DNA of 64,000 nucleotides from Porpolomopsis calyptriformis (Eukaryota > Basidiomycota > Agaricomycetes > Agaricales > Hygrophoraceae): positions 310,001 to 374,000 of the forward strand of contig OX621172.1 of NCBI GenBank assembly GCA_951640195.1, read 5' to 3'. Numbering within the stretch: position 1 is the first letter of the stretch; the number at the start of each line of letters is the position of its first letter. The notes below the pieces were generated by a model. The model had not been told where the DNA came from. It worked only from the letters and a program-made list of their open reading frames with translations, and did no database searches. Shown here piece by piece: positions 53,780-64,000 of this stretch. The position numbers and the translations under genes were made by a program.

Positions 53780-56263
53780 TTATGATTTCGTTACTCGTGG
53801 TGCAACATGGCTACTACTAGGCCTCGCGGACACCCTGAACCGTTTTTTCGCCCGAGTCGTTCCCATGACTTTCCATATATTAACCAAACGTTTCAAGTCC
53901 GGCCTGCGCCACAGGCTCTTCTCGTTCGTTAAACGTTTTCGAACCACACCACCGTCTTCTTGCAAAGAACGAAACGTCCGAGCTAATTGCTTCAGTGACG
54001 CGGAATCTAGCTCGGGCGGGAACGGTTGTACATGAGACCACAATTGAATCAAGACTTGTCTTGCCTTGGCGTAAGCCCCGACGATAAAGTACGCGCTCGC
54101 GACGGCGTCGATGGCCGGTACGTCCGGTTTGACACCAGCAGCCATCATATCCTGAAATACCCGCATGGCAGAATCGGGATCCCCTTGACGGGCATACCCC
54201 ACGATGAGAATCGTGAACATCACGACATTGGGCGTAATGCCAGCTCGCATGGCCGCACTTAGAACATCCTCAGCTGCCTTCGGTTCGCCTTTATGGGCAA
54301 ATCCCTCCATTAGGGCGCTGAAATGGTATTCGTTTGGGTGCATACCGCGGGCAAGCATGGAGTGGAAGACACCCTTCGCCGCTTCCAAATCAGATTTATG
54401 GACAGCATCGTGTCTAATACGCAAGGCAATGGTAGCCCTATCGCTTCGAACGCTTCGAACGGATAACGATTGCACAGCAGGGCGCATCAGACTGTGATCG
54501 GACAGGGGCTGAGATAGTTCGATTCCAGCGGTCGGATCAAATGTTTCGGAATTGTTTAATATATGATCCTCCGGAATACGAGACTCATCGTGGCGTTGAG
54601 GCGAGAACTTGGCTGCATGAACATCCCAGCCAGAGATACGGAGTAGTCGCTTTTCATGACGCATGACCGAACTTAAAATCGCGTGCACTTGACGAAGCGT
54701 AGGAGGTACACTTGTTGCGGAAAGAACTCTGAGGGCGTTTACGAGGGTCCGCGGACAAGACCATTCTTGTTTACCAAGATACGCTATAAAGGTGCCGATC
54801 GTCTGAGAATTGGGTCTGATATTGCAGGCACGCATGATACGGAGAATCGTGACCGCGCGGTTCAAGCCACGACCACGGAGGATATTCGCTATGAGTGCAT
54901 TGAAGACTTCGATAGAGGGCGGTATTCCTATCGGAACAGGTGGAGATTCACTCCTTTCCGCACGAGCGCTCATTAGTGAATTGAAAAGGTGAGTGGCCTC
55001 TTCATGACTCTGGCACATTTTTGCCACAATGTGCACAGCGGCATCTCCTTTGTCCATCGCGAAATATATACGCACGAGGGACGCTATAACCCCTGCATCC
55101 GGTTGTATACCAGACGCAATCATTTTTTGGTATATTCTGAGTGCCCGTGGGGGGTCCTTTCGGTCCAACATGTAGTTTATGAGCATCGAGAAAGTGATCA
55201 CATCGAAGGGGAAGCGGTTTTGCTTTGGATGATCGGAAGACGAAGGGAAATCTCCACCGCCCCCGGTGGTATTTTCTCCAGATTCTGGAAGGAGACCCAC
55301 GATGTCGTTGTGTTGATTGAAAAGCAAGAGTATTTCCAGAGCTCCTGGAAGATTGCCGGCGTCCAAACGGAGCTGCAACAAGCTGTTGAGCATCATCGTG
55401 GCTGCAGGTCCGCCCAAATCTCGCAATGCTTCGAAGGCTCGAGCCTGGAGGTGGGGATCTGGTCCTAAGGAGCGATAGACTGAGACGACAAGGGCATGCG
55501 TGGACGAGTCGAGGGGAAATCCGGCTTCTTCCATTTGCTGAAGAATCCGTTTCGCATTTCCTAAATTTTGGTTGCGAATATGGCCAGATATGAGAAGATG
55601 AAACGTCCTCCTGTTGGGTTTCAGCTTTTGTTTCTTGAATTCTTCTAGAACGCCTTCTAGGGACGCGTAGTGGCTTGTTTCTATATAAGCTCGAGTTTGC
55701 CAGTTGAGGAGTCGAACGGTAGTCCGACCAGTGTGGTTGATCCCAAGAGAGACCAAAGACGGAATCAGATGCCAGTGTCCGGCCTCTGCCAACTGATACG
55801 TTACACACTCGTACACATTCTGCTTGAGCGGGCAGCCTAGTTGATAAGCCATGCGTAATACTCGGTGCGCATGTCGAGGAATACGGGTTCGAGCGATAGC
55901 CTCGGCCAGCGTTCGAACGTTGTCGCGGTTTAAGAGATATTGGGATAGTGTGGACGATGTCCGACTGTCTTTTAAAATTCTCCCGAAGGAGTAGCCTGCT
56001 TCTACGAGATTCAAAATATATAACTGGAGACCCTCGTTTTCTTCCTTTCGGAGGTTTGTAGGTGAAGAATTGGATGTCGAACTGGACGCGACTTTGTTGC
56101 CGGCAATTGACCGGCAATGATGTGGATGGGTCTGAGAAGCAGCGAGACATGGTTTTGGGGAAAGCGATAGAGTCCGAGTAGACTGCAAGATGAATGACTT
56201 CCTGTAAATGACTGGGATGGCTTGCTGTAGAGGCTGCCTGAGAGCGCGGCCAACCCAGGGCAT
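53780..56263 (-). CDS. Pentatricopeptide repeat protein, probably mitochondrial, 827 aa
   Basis: One long intronless frame. The N-terminus is basic and Ser-rich without acids (MPWVGRALRQPLQQ, RTLSLSPKPCLAASQ), like a mitochondrial presequence. At least eight 35-residue PPRs are visible: for example PNRRTFHLLISGHIRNQN, VITFSMLINYMLDRKDPPRA, IEVFNALIANILRGRG, YHFSALMEGFAHKGEPKAAE and VVMFTILIVGYARQGDPDSA. PPR proteins bind organellar RNA and act in its processing, stability or translation; the target is unknown. The gene sits between the intact and broken copies of the orphan helical gene. Confidence 0.9.
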   Translation of the reverse strand: MPWVGRALRQPLQQAIPVIYRKSFILQSTRTLSLSPKPCLAASQTHPHHCRSIAGNKVASSSTSNSSPTNLRKEENEGLQLYILNLVEAGYSFGRILKDSRTSSTLSQYLLNRDNVRTLAEAIARTRIPRHAHRVLRMAYQLGCPLKQNVYECVTYQLAEAGHWHLIPSLVSLGINHTGRTTVRLLNWQTRAYIETSHYASLEGVLEEFKKQKLKPNRRTFHLLISGHIRNQNLGNAKRILQQMEEAGFPLDSSTHALVVSVYRSLGPDPHLQARAFEALRDLGGPAATMMLNSLLQLRLDAGNLPGALEILLLFNQHNDIVGLLPESGENTTGGGGDFPSSSDHPKQNRFPFDVITFSMLINYMLDRKDPPRALRIYQKMIASGIQPDAGVIASLVRIYFAMDKGDAAVHIVAKMCQSHEEATHLFNSLMSARAERSESPPVPIGIPPSIEVFNALIANILRGRGLNRAVTILRIMRACNIRPNSQTIGTFIAYLGKQEWSCPRTLVNALRVLSATSVPPTLRQVHAILSSVMRHEKRLLRISGWDVHAAKFSPQRHDESRIPEDHILNNSETFDPTAGIELSQPLSDHSLMRPAVQSLSVRSVRSDRATIALRIRHDAVHKSDLEAAKGVFHSMLARGMHPNEYHFSALMEGFAHKGEPKAAEDVLSAAMRAGITPNVVMFTILIVGYARQGDPDSAMRVFQDMMAAGVKPDVPAIDAVASAYFIVGAYAKARQVLIQLWSHVQPFPPELDSASLKQLARTFRSLQEDGGVVRKRLTNEKSLWRRPDLKRLVNIWKVMGTTRAKKRFRVSARPSSSHVAPRVTKS

Positions 56264-56452
56264 GGACTACATAGAGATGCTAATCTTATGTAATCTAACC
56301 AAGGATCGCGACACGGATAACCGTCGCTCCCTGCGTTCGTATATAAACGAAAGGTCAAATTTCACACTAATTCCCTCGCGCAACTCGACCCATTATCGGT
56401 TTGCTTTTCTTTGCATGCGCGGATCAAAGAGCGATATCATGTTATCAATCGC

Positions 56453-56586
56453 AGTTGAGCTGATGCAGGCTCAAGAATTGAATATTCTAGCTGTGCTTCC
56501 TTCCTTGCGCTGGTTAGTGGTTGAGCTGATGCAGTGCAAGGAAGCACAGCTAGAATATTCAATTCTCGAGCCTGCATCAGCTCAAC
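56453..56586. repeat. Near-perfect inverted repeat (fold-back element)
   Basis: The left arm starts GTTGAGCTGATGCAGGCTCA at 56453 and the right arm is its reverse complement ending at 56586. The outer ~48 bases pair with one mismatch; further in the left arm has one extra CCTT unit. The loop between the arms contains a second direct copy of the arm's tip (TTGAGCTGATGCAG, near 56521). Transcribed, this would give a long hairpin. It could be a small fold-back transposon, a MITE remnant, or a rearrangement scar. No flanking target-site duplication was obvious. Confidence 0.85.
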
Positions 56587-56608
56587 CAACTCCACTTGTT
56601 CCGGAAAT

Positions 56609-57999
56609 TTAAAAAACGCCCGCGCTTTCGATGTATGCTTTAATTCTATCGTGGTCAACACAGGAGGTCCTCAGATTGGTACCAGGATCTGCAAAGAAGT
56701 TAATTTTAGGACTTGAAGGATAATAACCATACAGACGGGATATGTGGCCACCATGCTGGGAGTAGAAAGTCGACTCCTTTTCTTGAATACTTTCCAGAAC
56801 CCTTCCGGATTGCGATTGAGATAGATATTTGTCCAATATGCCGAGTATATTGTCAAAGAACGATTGGGAACTCGGGCACATGATTGGAGATAGTCTCGGC
56901 AATGTCTCTGAGACAGCTATCTTCAAAGACGAGGGTGCGATGGAGGGATGACATAACTCCGTAGGAAGCTCGAAGCTCTCAACCGAGCCTTTGGTAACTG
57001 GTGTAGAGGTTTAGGAATTCGTGAGTTGGGTCTAGGAAGTGAATCGATGAAGCATACGGAGCATATCATTATAGTGGTACTAATTCTTCCTTCTGACGGA
57101 TCAGCTGACAAAGGGAACAAGGGTGTGTGGTTGGAAAGCAGTCTCAATAATCTTCCATCCGCCAATGTCACTGCGGTCGTTCGGGCTCAAGCCATCGTGT
57201 GGTGAATCCAATGAAATATCCTTCCTGGTCCTTCCAGAACCGAGCATGGACCGCTGGTGTGCGATCATGTCGATTCTCACAACTCTTCTAGGAAATGATC
57301 CCGAGAAACTCCTTTATATCAACGACTGTTTGCACAGAAGGACACAAGAACGGGTTGGAAGAAAGCACTCACCTCCGCTTGACGCAGCAGACTGCATGCG
57401 CCGAGTTCTCCAAGTAGACTCTTGTACTGAGGCATTTGGTTCACTAGAAAGTTCTCGAGCCTTCTTGAATAAATCCTGGTACCGCACAACACATTCCTCC
57501 CACGGGATTCGATTACCGTATGTGATGAGAAATTGTGCAAAGAGGATGAAGCTGGCTGGGATGTTTCCCGTTATCAGAAATTCGATGTTATCGTAGCATT
57601 TATCGTGGAGGATACGACGGGCAGTTTCTATGAGATTTACGATTTGGGTGCGCAATGTCTTGCTTGGTGTAGTTGCATTGAGTTTCAGTTGGATTTGGGC
57701 CAAGGTCGCCAGTAACTCATGAAGAACAGATGTGGCTTGATCATAACAGAAAGTCAACTCCGTAGTCAGGTATCAAGGATTAAATGATACACACGAACAG
57801 GACGAGGGTAGAGGGCGACATTATCATAGGATAAGTCGCGCCAACTACGGGAGAAGTGGAACCTACGGCGGAAGGCGGGCGCAGGGCGGTCGGCGGCACT
57901 CTTTTCGGACAGGATCAAAATGGGGAGCAGATTCGGGGAAGAACAATCACGCACCAAGGCCTCTGCCCTGGACAATCGGTGCAGGGGAAGAGCGCTCAT
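56609..57999 (-). pseudogene. Broken inverted copy of the orphan helical gene at 51.9 kb
   Basis: Segments align in order with the intact gene: ELLATLAQIQLKLNATTPSKT, SFILFAQFLITYGNRIPWEE and SAASSGG, then KEFLGIIS followed by an in-frame stop, DMIAHQRS, GGWKIIETAF, SQSFFDN and finally VDHDRIKAYIES. The parts fall in several frames and one carries a stop, so it is decayed. Its first exon (57999 down to about 57824) has its own N-terminus, MSALPLHRLSRAEALVRD. At the position of intron 1 it retains a normal gtgagt donor. The copy ends beside the fold-back repeat. Confidence 0.75.
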
Positions 58000-58148
58000 G
58001 AAGGAGTGAACAAGAGAAATAGCTGGAGCCTGCGCATTGCTGTGTTTAGATTGAGGTTACCGAATGCGGCTAATTGTGGGAAGTCAGCCACTTTTCGGGA
58101 AACGAGGACTCGACAGCGTGCATAAAACGAGTGCTAGATGTATTGTCA

Positions 58149-61019
58149 ATGGCTTCTATCACCCCTCGAGTTTCAAGTCTTTGGGTCGACTCTGCCAGGA
58201 TGAGTTCCTTTCGCGATGATGACAGCAACTCGGACGACCTCGAGCAACAGCCTCTTGTTGCAGAGGGCGACCCCCATGATGGGAGAACGCCGCTGGACAA
58301 AACTATAGACCGTATTGGAATGGGTAAGCATCTCATAAATATTTTCGTATTTGAATACGAATGTCTGTCCCAGGGAGTTATCAATGGACTTTGTTGTCTC
58401 TCTGTGGGTTTGGTAGGTGATGACGTAGTCCTCGCGAATGAGAGCTAAGTGCAGTCTTTTGCGAACCAAAGGATGGATGGCAGACAATGTAAGTCTGCCT
58501 CCATCGCCTCTGGCTTGTCCTTGACCAGTAATTCAGATGTGGATTCAAGCAGTGGCTATAATTCTACCACGTGTGCAACGCCATTACTCTGGTTAGTCTC
58601 ATGAGCATTGCTATTCAACATTTCTTCTGGTAGAACTTTCGAGTTCATACGCCATCATTCATTCGGGATGTATGGCCTGAAAGAGAAACCTTTTTTTCTT
58701 CGCAAACATCGATGCCAACTTCCGCTCATCTCAATATGGTTTAGTATCAGATAGTTATATTGGTTCCGTGTCGTCCTCGATGTTTGCTGGTATGATGTTT
58801 GGTGCGGTCGGTTGGGGTACATGTAAGTACGGTTTTCACATATACCCCTTTCTAGTGATCACCTTGCGCGACAGGCTCAGATCTTATGGGACGTAGCGCT
58901 GCATTCAATGCAACCTTATTCTTCACTGCCCTTTTCGGGTTGCTGGCTTCGTTCACAAACTCTTTTCCTGCTCTCTGCATCATTCTTTTCTTTCTTGGAA
59001 GTGCCGTCGGGGTAAGTACCTTGTGCTCCCGAAAACGTATCTGATTTTCTTATTTCGCATCGTTCAGGGGTCAATGCCCACGGATGGCACTCTCCTATTG
59101 GAGCATATGCCAAAGAATAAGCAGTATTTTGTCACGGCGCTGTCCGTTTTCTTTTCCCTCGGTTCTGTCCTTGCCGCTGTGGTGGCCCTTCTCGTTATTC
59201 CCCAACACTCCTGTTCCCCTTCAGCCATCTCGTGTGACATAAATGTCGAGAACCAGGGCTGGAAGTACCTCCTTGTCGCCCTCGGGATCATCGTGCGTTC
59301 ATCGATCATAATCATAATCATTTTATCCACGCCTTTGTAGACACTATCAATGTTCCTTGCTCGCATTGCATTTTTTCGCTTGCATGAATCGCCGCGTTAT
59401 CTCGTCCACGCCGGTCGACCGCAGGAAGCCCTCCTATCCTTGCAAATGATCTCCCGGTTTAATGGGTCAGACCTGACAATCGAACTGGACGACGTAGATG
59501 ATCGTCGGCCACCCATACCTGCTCAGTTTAGTGAGGATCATGGCGACCGCACTCCGTTTCTAGCTAACGGAAGGAGTGACCCTCCAACCATGGCCTGCGA
59601 TCCCCCTCAGCAAAGTTCCTCCGATTCACCTTCAAAGATGATAGTCGATATGGAGTTGCGCGAGACAACTTCATCTCCGCCACCTCCAGCCCAGTCAACT
59701 GTGAATACCATCTGCGGCCATATGGATGTCAGGGACTATCAATCCACGCATTCCCCCCCTCAACTGGAAATAAACGTGGACGCAGATCCCAACGACGAAT
59801 CTGAGCTTAATGTCAGGGTTATTTATGAAAATCTCACCCCCCGCTTCGAAATTACAGCACCTTCTGACAACACCCCAACCCTTGGCTCGCCGTCACCCAT
59901 GTCGTCACGACCACCGCAACCCCCTCCACGGCCACCAATCAGCACACATCGGAGCTCCCCGCCCTTTTCGTCGCACTCATGGATTGCGAACTTGATTTCC
60001 CAAAAACGTGTCAAAGGCCTCTTGCCTCGGTGGATACGCAAGCCGCTTCTAGTGTGGCTGGATCGAGTAGCGATAGTGCTCAGTCCGGCTTGGTTGAAAA
60101 CAACGATTTTGGTGTGGTTGGTGTGGTGTTCAATGGCCCTCGGTGTGTGGTTTCTTCTCTCACGTTACTACCATCCGTATTGAAAGCTATTTTCAGCTTA
60201 CACAATGTTCAACGTATTTCTTCCAAAGTTGTTGGAGACAACATCCGACCCGGAGGCTTTAGAGGCCAAAACATTAGAAGATACTCTATGGGATGTAGTA
60301 ATTTACACAATCGGAGGCTGTCCAGGTGCTATTGTAAGTGGTGGAAGAATGCCTTATCCCTGGATTCTAACACGCTTCTCGACAGCTTGGGGCCTATCTG
60401 GTTGAGTCACGCTTGGGCCGGCGGTGGTCGCTCGCGGGAAGCACATTCAGCACCGCCCTTTTGTGTGTGTTGTTTGTGCTTGTCAAGTCGCCTTTGGCTG
60501 TCCGGGCCAGTACAGTTGGGATTAGCTTAAGTTCCATGGTTAGTCTTTGGTTTCGTTTAAGGTTCCTGATAAATTGACGCCAAAATCAGACAATGTGGGC
60601 GGTTTTGTATGGGTAAGGTTCCATTCTATTTTACGGAGTGTTGTGATGGGTTGACTATCTTGCTCTAGCTGGACACCGGGAATCTTTGTCACCAAAGGCA
60701 ACTTTTTCTATTTGTTAACCCTCTGCTATAACTGATGTTCTCCGTTCAAATCACCAGTGCGAGGTACCGCGTGTGGAATCGCATCTGCTCTATCCCGAAT
60801 GTCAGTTATATAACATCTATCTTTGAACACTTGATGACATTTCCGATCAGAGGAGGAATGATTGCCCCAATACTTGGCGGTATCCTTCTTATGTTTAATA
60901 GGTCTACTCCAGTATATGCTAGTGTTGTAGTTTTCACAATGGCTGGTATATGTGTGCTATTGCTGAAAGAGAGCAGCCCATCAAGTGGTAGAGAAAGGGA
61001 TCGGGTGGTTATGCACTAG
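58149..61019 (+). CDS. MFS transporter, SV2/SVOP-like, 693 aa
   Basis: Major facilitator with 12 predicted helices. Exons 58149-58323, 58374-58412, 58472-58488, 58537-58591, 58745-58822, 58875-59011, 59068-59292, 59341-60142, 60197-60333, 60386-60538, 60590-60612, 60669-60697, 60758-60800, 60851-61019 (2082 bases). After a cytosolic N-terminus come SYQWTLLSLCGFGWMADNMW, the loop GTCSDLMGRSAAF, FFLGSAVGGSMPTDGTL and RLHESPRYLVHAGR. A Pro/Ser-rich loop of roughly 230 aa separates helices 6 and 7, much longer than usual. The second half has VESRLGRRW, and VRGTACGIASALSRIGGM, an SV2-family mark. Exon 3 is 17 bases, and the intron at 60698-60757 is GC-AG. Substrate unknown. ATG 58074 is an upstream in-frame alternative. 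Confidence 0.9.
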
Positions 61020-61080
61020 AAAGTGTGTATGAGTCGGTTGAAGACCGGTTAATCTCTTACAAGTAATACTAATAAACTAT

Positions 61081-62234
61081 CTATGCTTTACGTCGTGCAT
61101 TCATCCTCCTTTCCTTGCCTGGACGTTTTTTGTTGCCTCCGCTACCACCTTTACCCCTAGACACCCCTCCTACCCTTCCTCCACCGCGGCCTCTCTGCTG
61201 ACCGACGCCTCTTGATCCACCTCTTCCACGTTTGCTCGCCCCAAACTCAAAGTTATCTGTCGACTCTTTCGTATTCTGCTTGGATCTTCTTCCAACTCCA
61301 CCGAATCCAAACTTTTTGTTCCTCGAGTCGCGACTAATTTTGGCCCCTCTGGGTCCTTTACCACGCTTTGAGGGACGATCGGAGATGGCTTCCTCGACTG
61401 CAATATCGAAAGCGTCATCATCTGCCTGTGGGTTGTCGAGTACATCTTTGCGCTCTAAAGATGGGCAAACAATGTTCGAAAGTTACTAGAAATTAAGGAA
61501 GGGAAGGCTTACTCCGTTTTAAATTTTTGAGCTTCTCCGCCATCTCCTTCTTGCTTCTTTCTCGCTCTTTGAGTTTCTCCATCTGCACTTGCTTTCCGAA
61601 TTTTTTGCCCTCCCTCTCCTTTCTCTTATCCTCGCTCCTTTTTATGCCGGCACTTTCGTCCAGGAGTCGTTGTCGAATACGCTCCATGTGCGCATCCGAT
61701 TTGACCATCTCCGCAAAGTAGTCCGAAGGACGGGTGAATGGGAGATTGTGTTTTGCAGCCAGCGAAAGGGCGGCGTTTGCGCCATGCAGGGCTTGCTTGT
61801 AGCTGTCATTGTAAAATACGCAACGGGAGGACGAGAATCAGGAAACTTAAGTAAGACAACGAAAGAAAGACGAACAAAGCGAGTTCCCGATTGAGGTCAT
61901 CCTCGACGTCGACATTTATGGTTTGTGGATAGGATATAACCAGAGTTTCTGTCCATGGTAGTGATGGATCTAGCTGAATGGTTTGTCGTATCCGGTCTAG
62001 AGCACTCTGAGCAGTAGTTCAAAAGGTATGTTCGAAATTGTGATGAAGGGTGGGACGCGCCTTGTTATTAATCTCCATCTTTCGATGAGGAATTACGTCC
62101 TCATCGACGGATTCGACATCGTCTAAAAGGACGCCCTCCTGGTCCAGGTTTGCCTCTTCCCCTTCAACATACTGTCCCCCCTCCTCCTCCTCTGATCCTG
62201 ACTCGCTACCACCTTCACTGTTGGAACGGACCAT
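61081..62234 (-). CDS. EBP2: rRNA-processing protein EBP2, 322 aa
   Basis: Nucleolar factor for 27S pre-rRNA processing and 60S subunit assembly. Exons 62061-62234, 61876-62006, 61513-61802, 61081-61454 (969 bases). The N-terminus is acidic (GSESGSEEEEGG). The conserved core is SALDRIRQTIQLDPSLPWTE, NRELAFYKQALHGANAAL, RPSDYFAEMVKSDAHMERIR, GKKFGKQVQMEKLKERERSK and DDAFDIAVEEA. The Gly/Arg/Lys-rich tail (KISRDSRNKKFGFGG, then RGRGG) is the family's end. The intron at 62007-62060 begins GC (gcgcgt), required by phase. The gene converges on the transporter with 61 bases between stops. Confidence 0.94.
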
Positions 62235-62946
62235 GAAATATAAAGTCACGTGGCTCGGCTTGGCTCGGCTCGGATTACTATATGAATTCCCAATGCCAAG
62301 CAGGCTGACAGTACACTGACTCGACACGATCGAGGGTCAGAGTTTACGACCACTCGCAAAATAGCCTTGGCCGAAGATAAGGACGGATCATATCCTTTAC
62401 AAATGCTCAAATTGCGCAGCTGGAAGGAACTCCCCGACTTTATCGCGGCCAGTCGACCGAACGACGGACACACGGCCATGGTCGCGAAATATTTTCGGCT
62501 GCTGCGCGTCGTGTCGTGACATCACGAATGCCACGCGACTTTACAAATGATGTAAGTCCTCACGTCGAGAATGTTTCAGTTGATCGGAGACGTAGCCTCA
62601 CAAGGCCTCTACCTTTTCAATGCTGGCAGATATCATTGTTTTTTCAATGTTATGGGACAGAAATTGGTTTAGACACGGTGACACTGGTGAATTAAAAGCT
62701 GAGATTTTCTCCTTGTGGTCAAGGGTAATCCCAGTCTTTCGACTCCACCAGCATCCAATCCTACGTCACGATTGTCATCTTTTGGCTGGAATCGTATAAA
62801 AAGTCAGAAAACACCAACTAAATTTTCAAATATGAGACAAAACCCGCTTAGGTTTCCGATCGGTGTCGTATTTTCCGATTTCGCCTCACTTTTTTTCTGC
62901 CTATTAACCTACACCTACACGGTCATCTTGTAGGTCCGTTATTCAG
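62235..62946. other. Divergent intergenic region, 0.7 kb
   Basis: Probable promoter space of EBP2 and the next gene. It includes a tandem ctcggcttggctcggctcgg motif at about 62254-62274. The 77-codon minus frame at 62246-62479 lacks any family signature. Confidence 0.4.
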
Positions 62947-64000
62947 ATGTCCACGTCCAGGCCAACTAACAGGCTGCAACGAACGCGAAATACGCGTTCT
63001 CGCAGTTTGCCAAAAGGTAAATGCCACGTGAATCTATCGAACATCAATCTATACCTTGCTTTATCTGTTACCCCCGAATAAACGAACGATTTTGCCACTG
63101 TTAAAATCATTACCATCCCTTTCTTTTTGTCCTCTCATGATGCTCATTTTTAATTTACTCTAGTTTACCCCTCCCCGTCCGGTTCCTCCCAAGGCAGCAC
63201 CGGTCAGTTAGCCTTGCCCTTTTTCTAGCATTTTCTGTTTACTTCCACCAACTTCTACAGATCTTCATGATCATATTTCCTCCTCGCAATCTCGAAGTCC
63301 TAGCGAAGTAGGGCCGAATGTAGGGCGCTCATCTGCCCTCAGCAACACCAAACCTTTCCCCCAAGACGAAACCAGAGAAACGGATATGCCTGCGTCAGGG
63401 GAAGAGGCCCAATCTTCTCACGGACCCTCTTCCTCTGGTCGACGATCTGGTCCTCGGCCGCTTCAACCATCTGACGCACACCATTATCCAACTCCGTCGT
63501 CACCAATCCCATACGAAGACGTCCATCATGTCATTCCTGGAGGGTTTCAAGGACCTCCACAGTATATGCCCGCCCCCCCATCACCCTATAGCCAGCGCAG
63601 CGCCTACATAGCGTCTACGCAACAGCACCCATCGACGGTTGGACATGCAAACCCCCCTTTGCCATATCCTCATGGATTTGGCAATCCCGGACTCCCTGTC
63701 GTACCCCAAGATGGTAGTATGATGCCTCAACCGATGCACCCCGCCTTCCAACCTATGATGCAAAGCCACGCCCCCGTTTACCACTTCCAGCCGCACTCCC
63801 CAGAGAGTAAATCTTCTCCCCATTCCTCCTTCCCCCCCTCCACAGCTCCCCCTCTTTACGCTCACCCCCGTGTCGACCCCTCTTCACCATCGCATTCTCC
63901 GATTTCGACACAACCTCCTAGCGGATCGCCCAATTCTCCAACCACTTCTTATCCAGGGCCCCATCCATTCCATCCATTAGGATTTCCCCCCACATCACAA
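62947..64000 (+). CDS. Pro/Ser/His-rich protein, N-terminal part (3' end outside window)
   Basis: ATG 62947 (MSTSRPTNRLQRTRNTRSRS). Exons 62947-63016, 63164-63202 and 63261 onward, all in phase and open to the window edge. The visible 280 or so residues are low complexity: basic N-terminus, then SQSRSPSEVG, PYSQRSAYIAST and many Pro/Tyr/His/Ser runs. This composition is common in the disordered parts of fungal transcription factors and RNA-binding proteins, but no domain is visible yet. Confidence 0.7.

Noticed and set aside
62246..62479. 77-codon minus-strand frame upstream of EBP2
   Set aside because: It lies in the EBP2 promoter or 5' UTR and has no family signature; at best an upstream frame.
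1..64000. CRISPR arrays, bacterial operons, insertion sequences or viral insertions
   Set aside because: No regularly spaced repeats, transposase, reverse transcriptase or integrase motifs were seen; the gene structure is fungal nuclear throughout.

Overview
This is a nuclear fungal window, most probably from a mushroom-forming basidiomycete (Agaricomycetes). The reasons are the dense gene packing, introns mostly of 38-70 bases with GT..CTNA..AG signals, and families typical of that class: a NACHT-WD40 protein, an NB-ARC/TPR protein, a DUF6699 protein, a berberine-bridge-type FAD oxidase and a membrane-anchored GH5 glucanase. I do not name a species. For 19 spliced genes I rebuilt the exon structure by eye. 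In every one the summed exon length is a multiple of three and the protein reads through without a stop.

Layout. 0-3.5 kb: 3' part of a NACHT-WD40 gene, then a decayed second NACHT P-loop. 4.3-8.4 kb (minus): RNA polymerase III subunit RPC11 and a KHA1-like K+/H+ antiporter. 8.6-10.8 kb (minus): NB-ARC/TPR receptor. 11.1-13.0 kb (minus): NOP56, with a candidate box C/D snoRNA just upstream on the other strand. 14.9-16.4 kb: a Ser-rich reading frame and a DUF6699 gene. 18.0-20.2 kb: GMP synthase. 20.6-25.9 kb (minus): a double-RING protein and a base-exchange-type phosphatidylserine synthase. 26.0-29.7 kb (minus): an orphan gene and a secreted FAD oxidase. 30.5-33.9 kb: ARP6 and TANGO2, divergent from an 80-base gap. 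34.1-41.5 kb (minus): a Zn2Cys6 transcription factor and an importin-7/8-type karyopherin. 41.8-44.0 kb: DSC3 and KIN17, divergent from a 79-base gap. 44.1-50.7 kb: GH5 glucanase, GNAT acetyltransferase and TAF6. 50.8-58.0 kb: a variable block with a four-helix membrane protein head-to-head with an orphan gene, a PPR gene, a fold-back palindrome and a broken inverted copy of the orphan gene. 58.1-62.2 kb: an SV2-like MFS transporter and EBP2, convergent. 62.9-64.0 kb: 5' part of a Pro/Ser-rich gene.

Most of the window is housekeeping: rRNA biogenesis (NOP56, EBP2), transcription (RPC11, TAF6, ARP6), transport (importin) and metabolism (GMP synthase, PS synthase). The accessory material is the two NLR-like genes near the left edge and the 50.8-58 kb block. 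The most unusual general property is splicing. Six of about 119 introns I could place are GC-AG, and several genes carry exons of only 7-17 bases, including three in a row in the glucanase gene.
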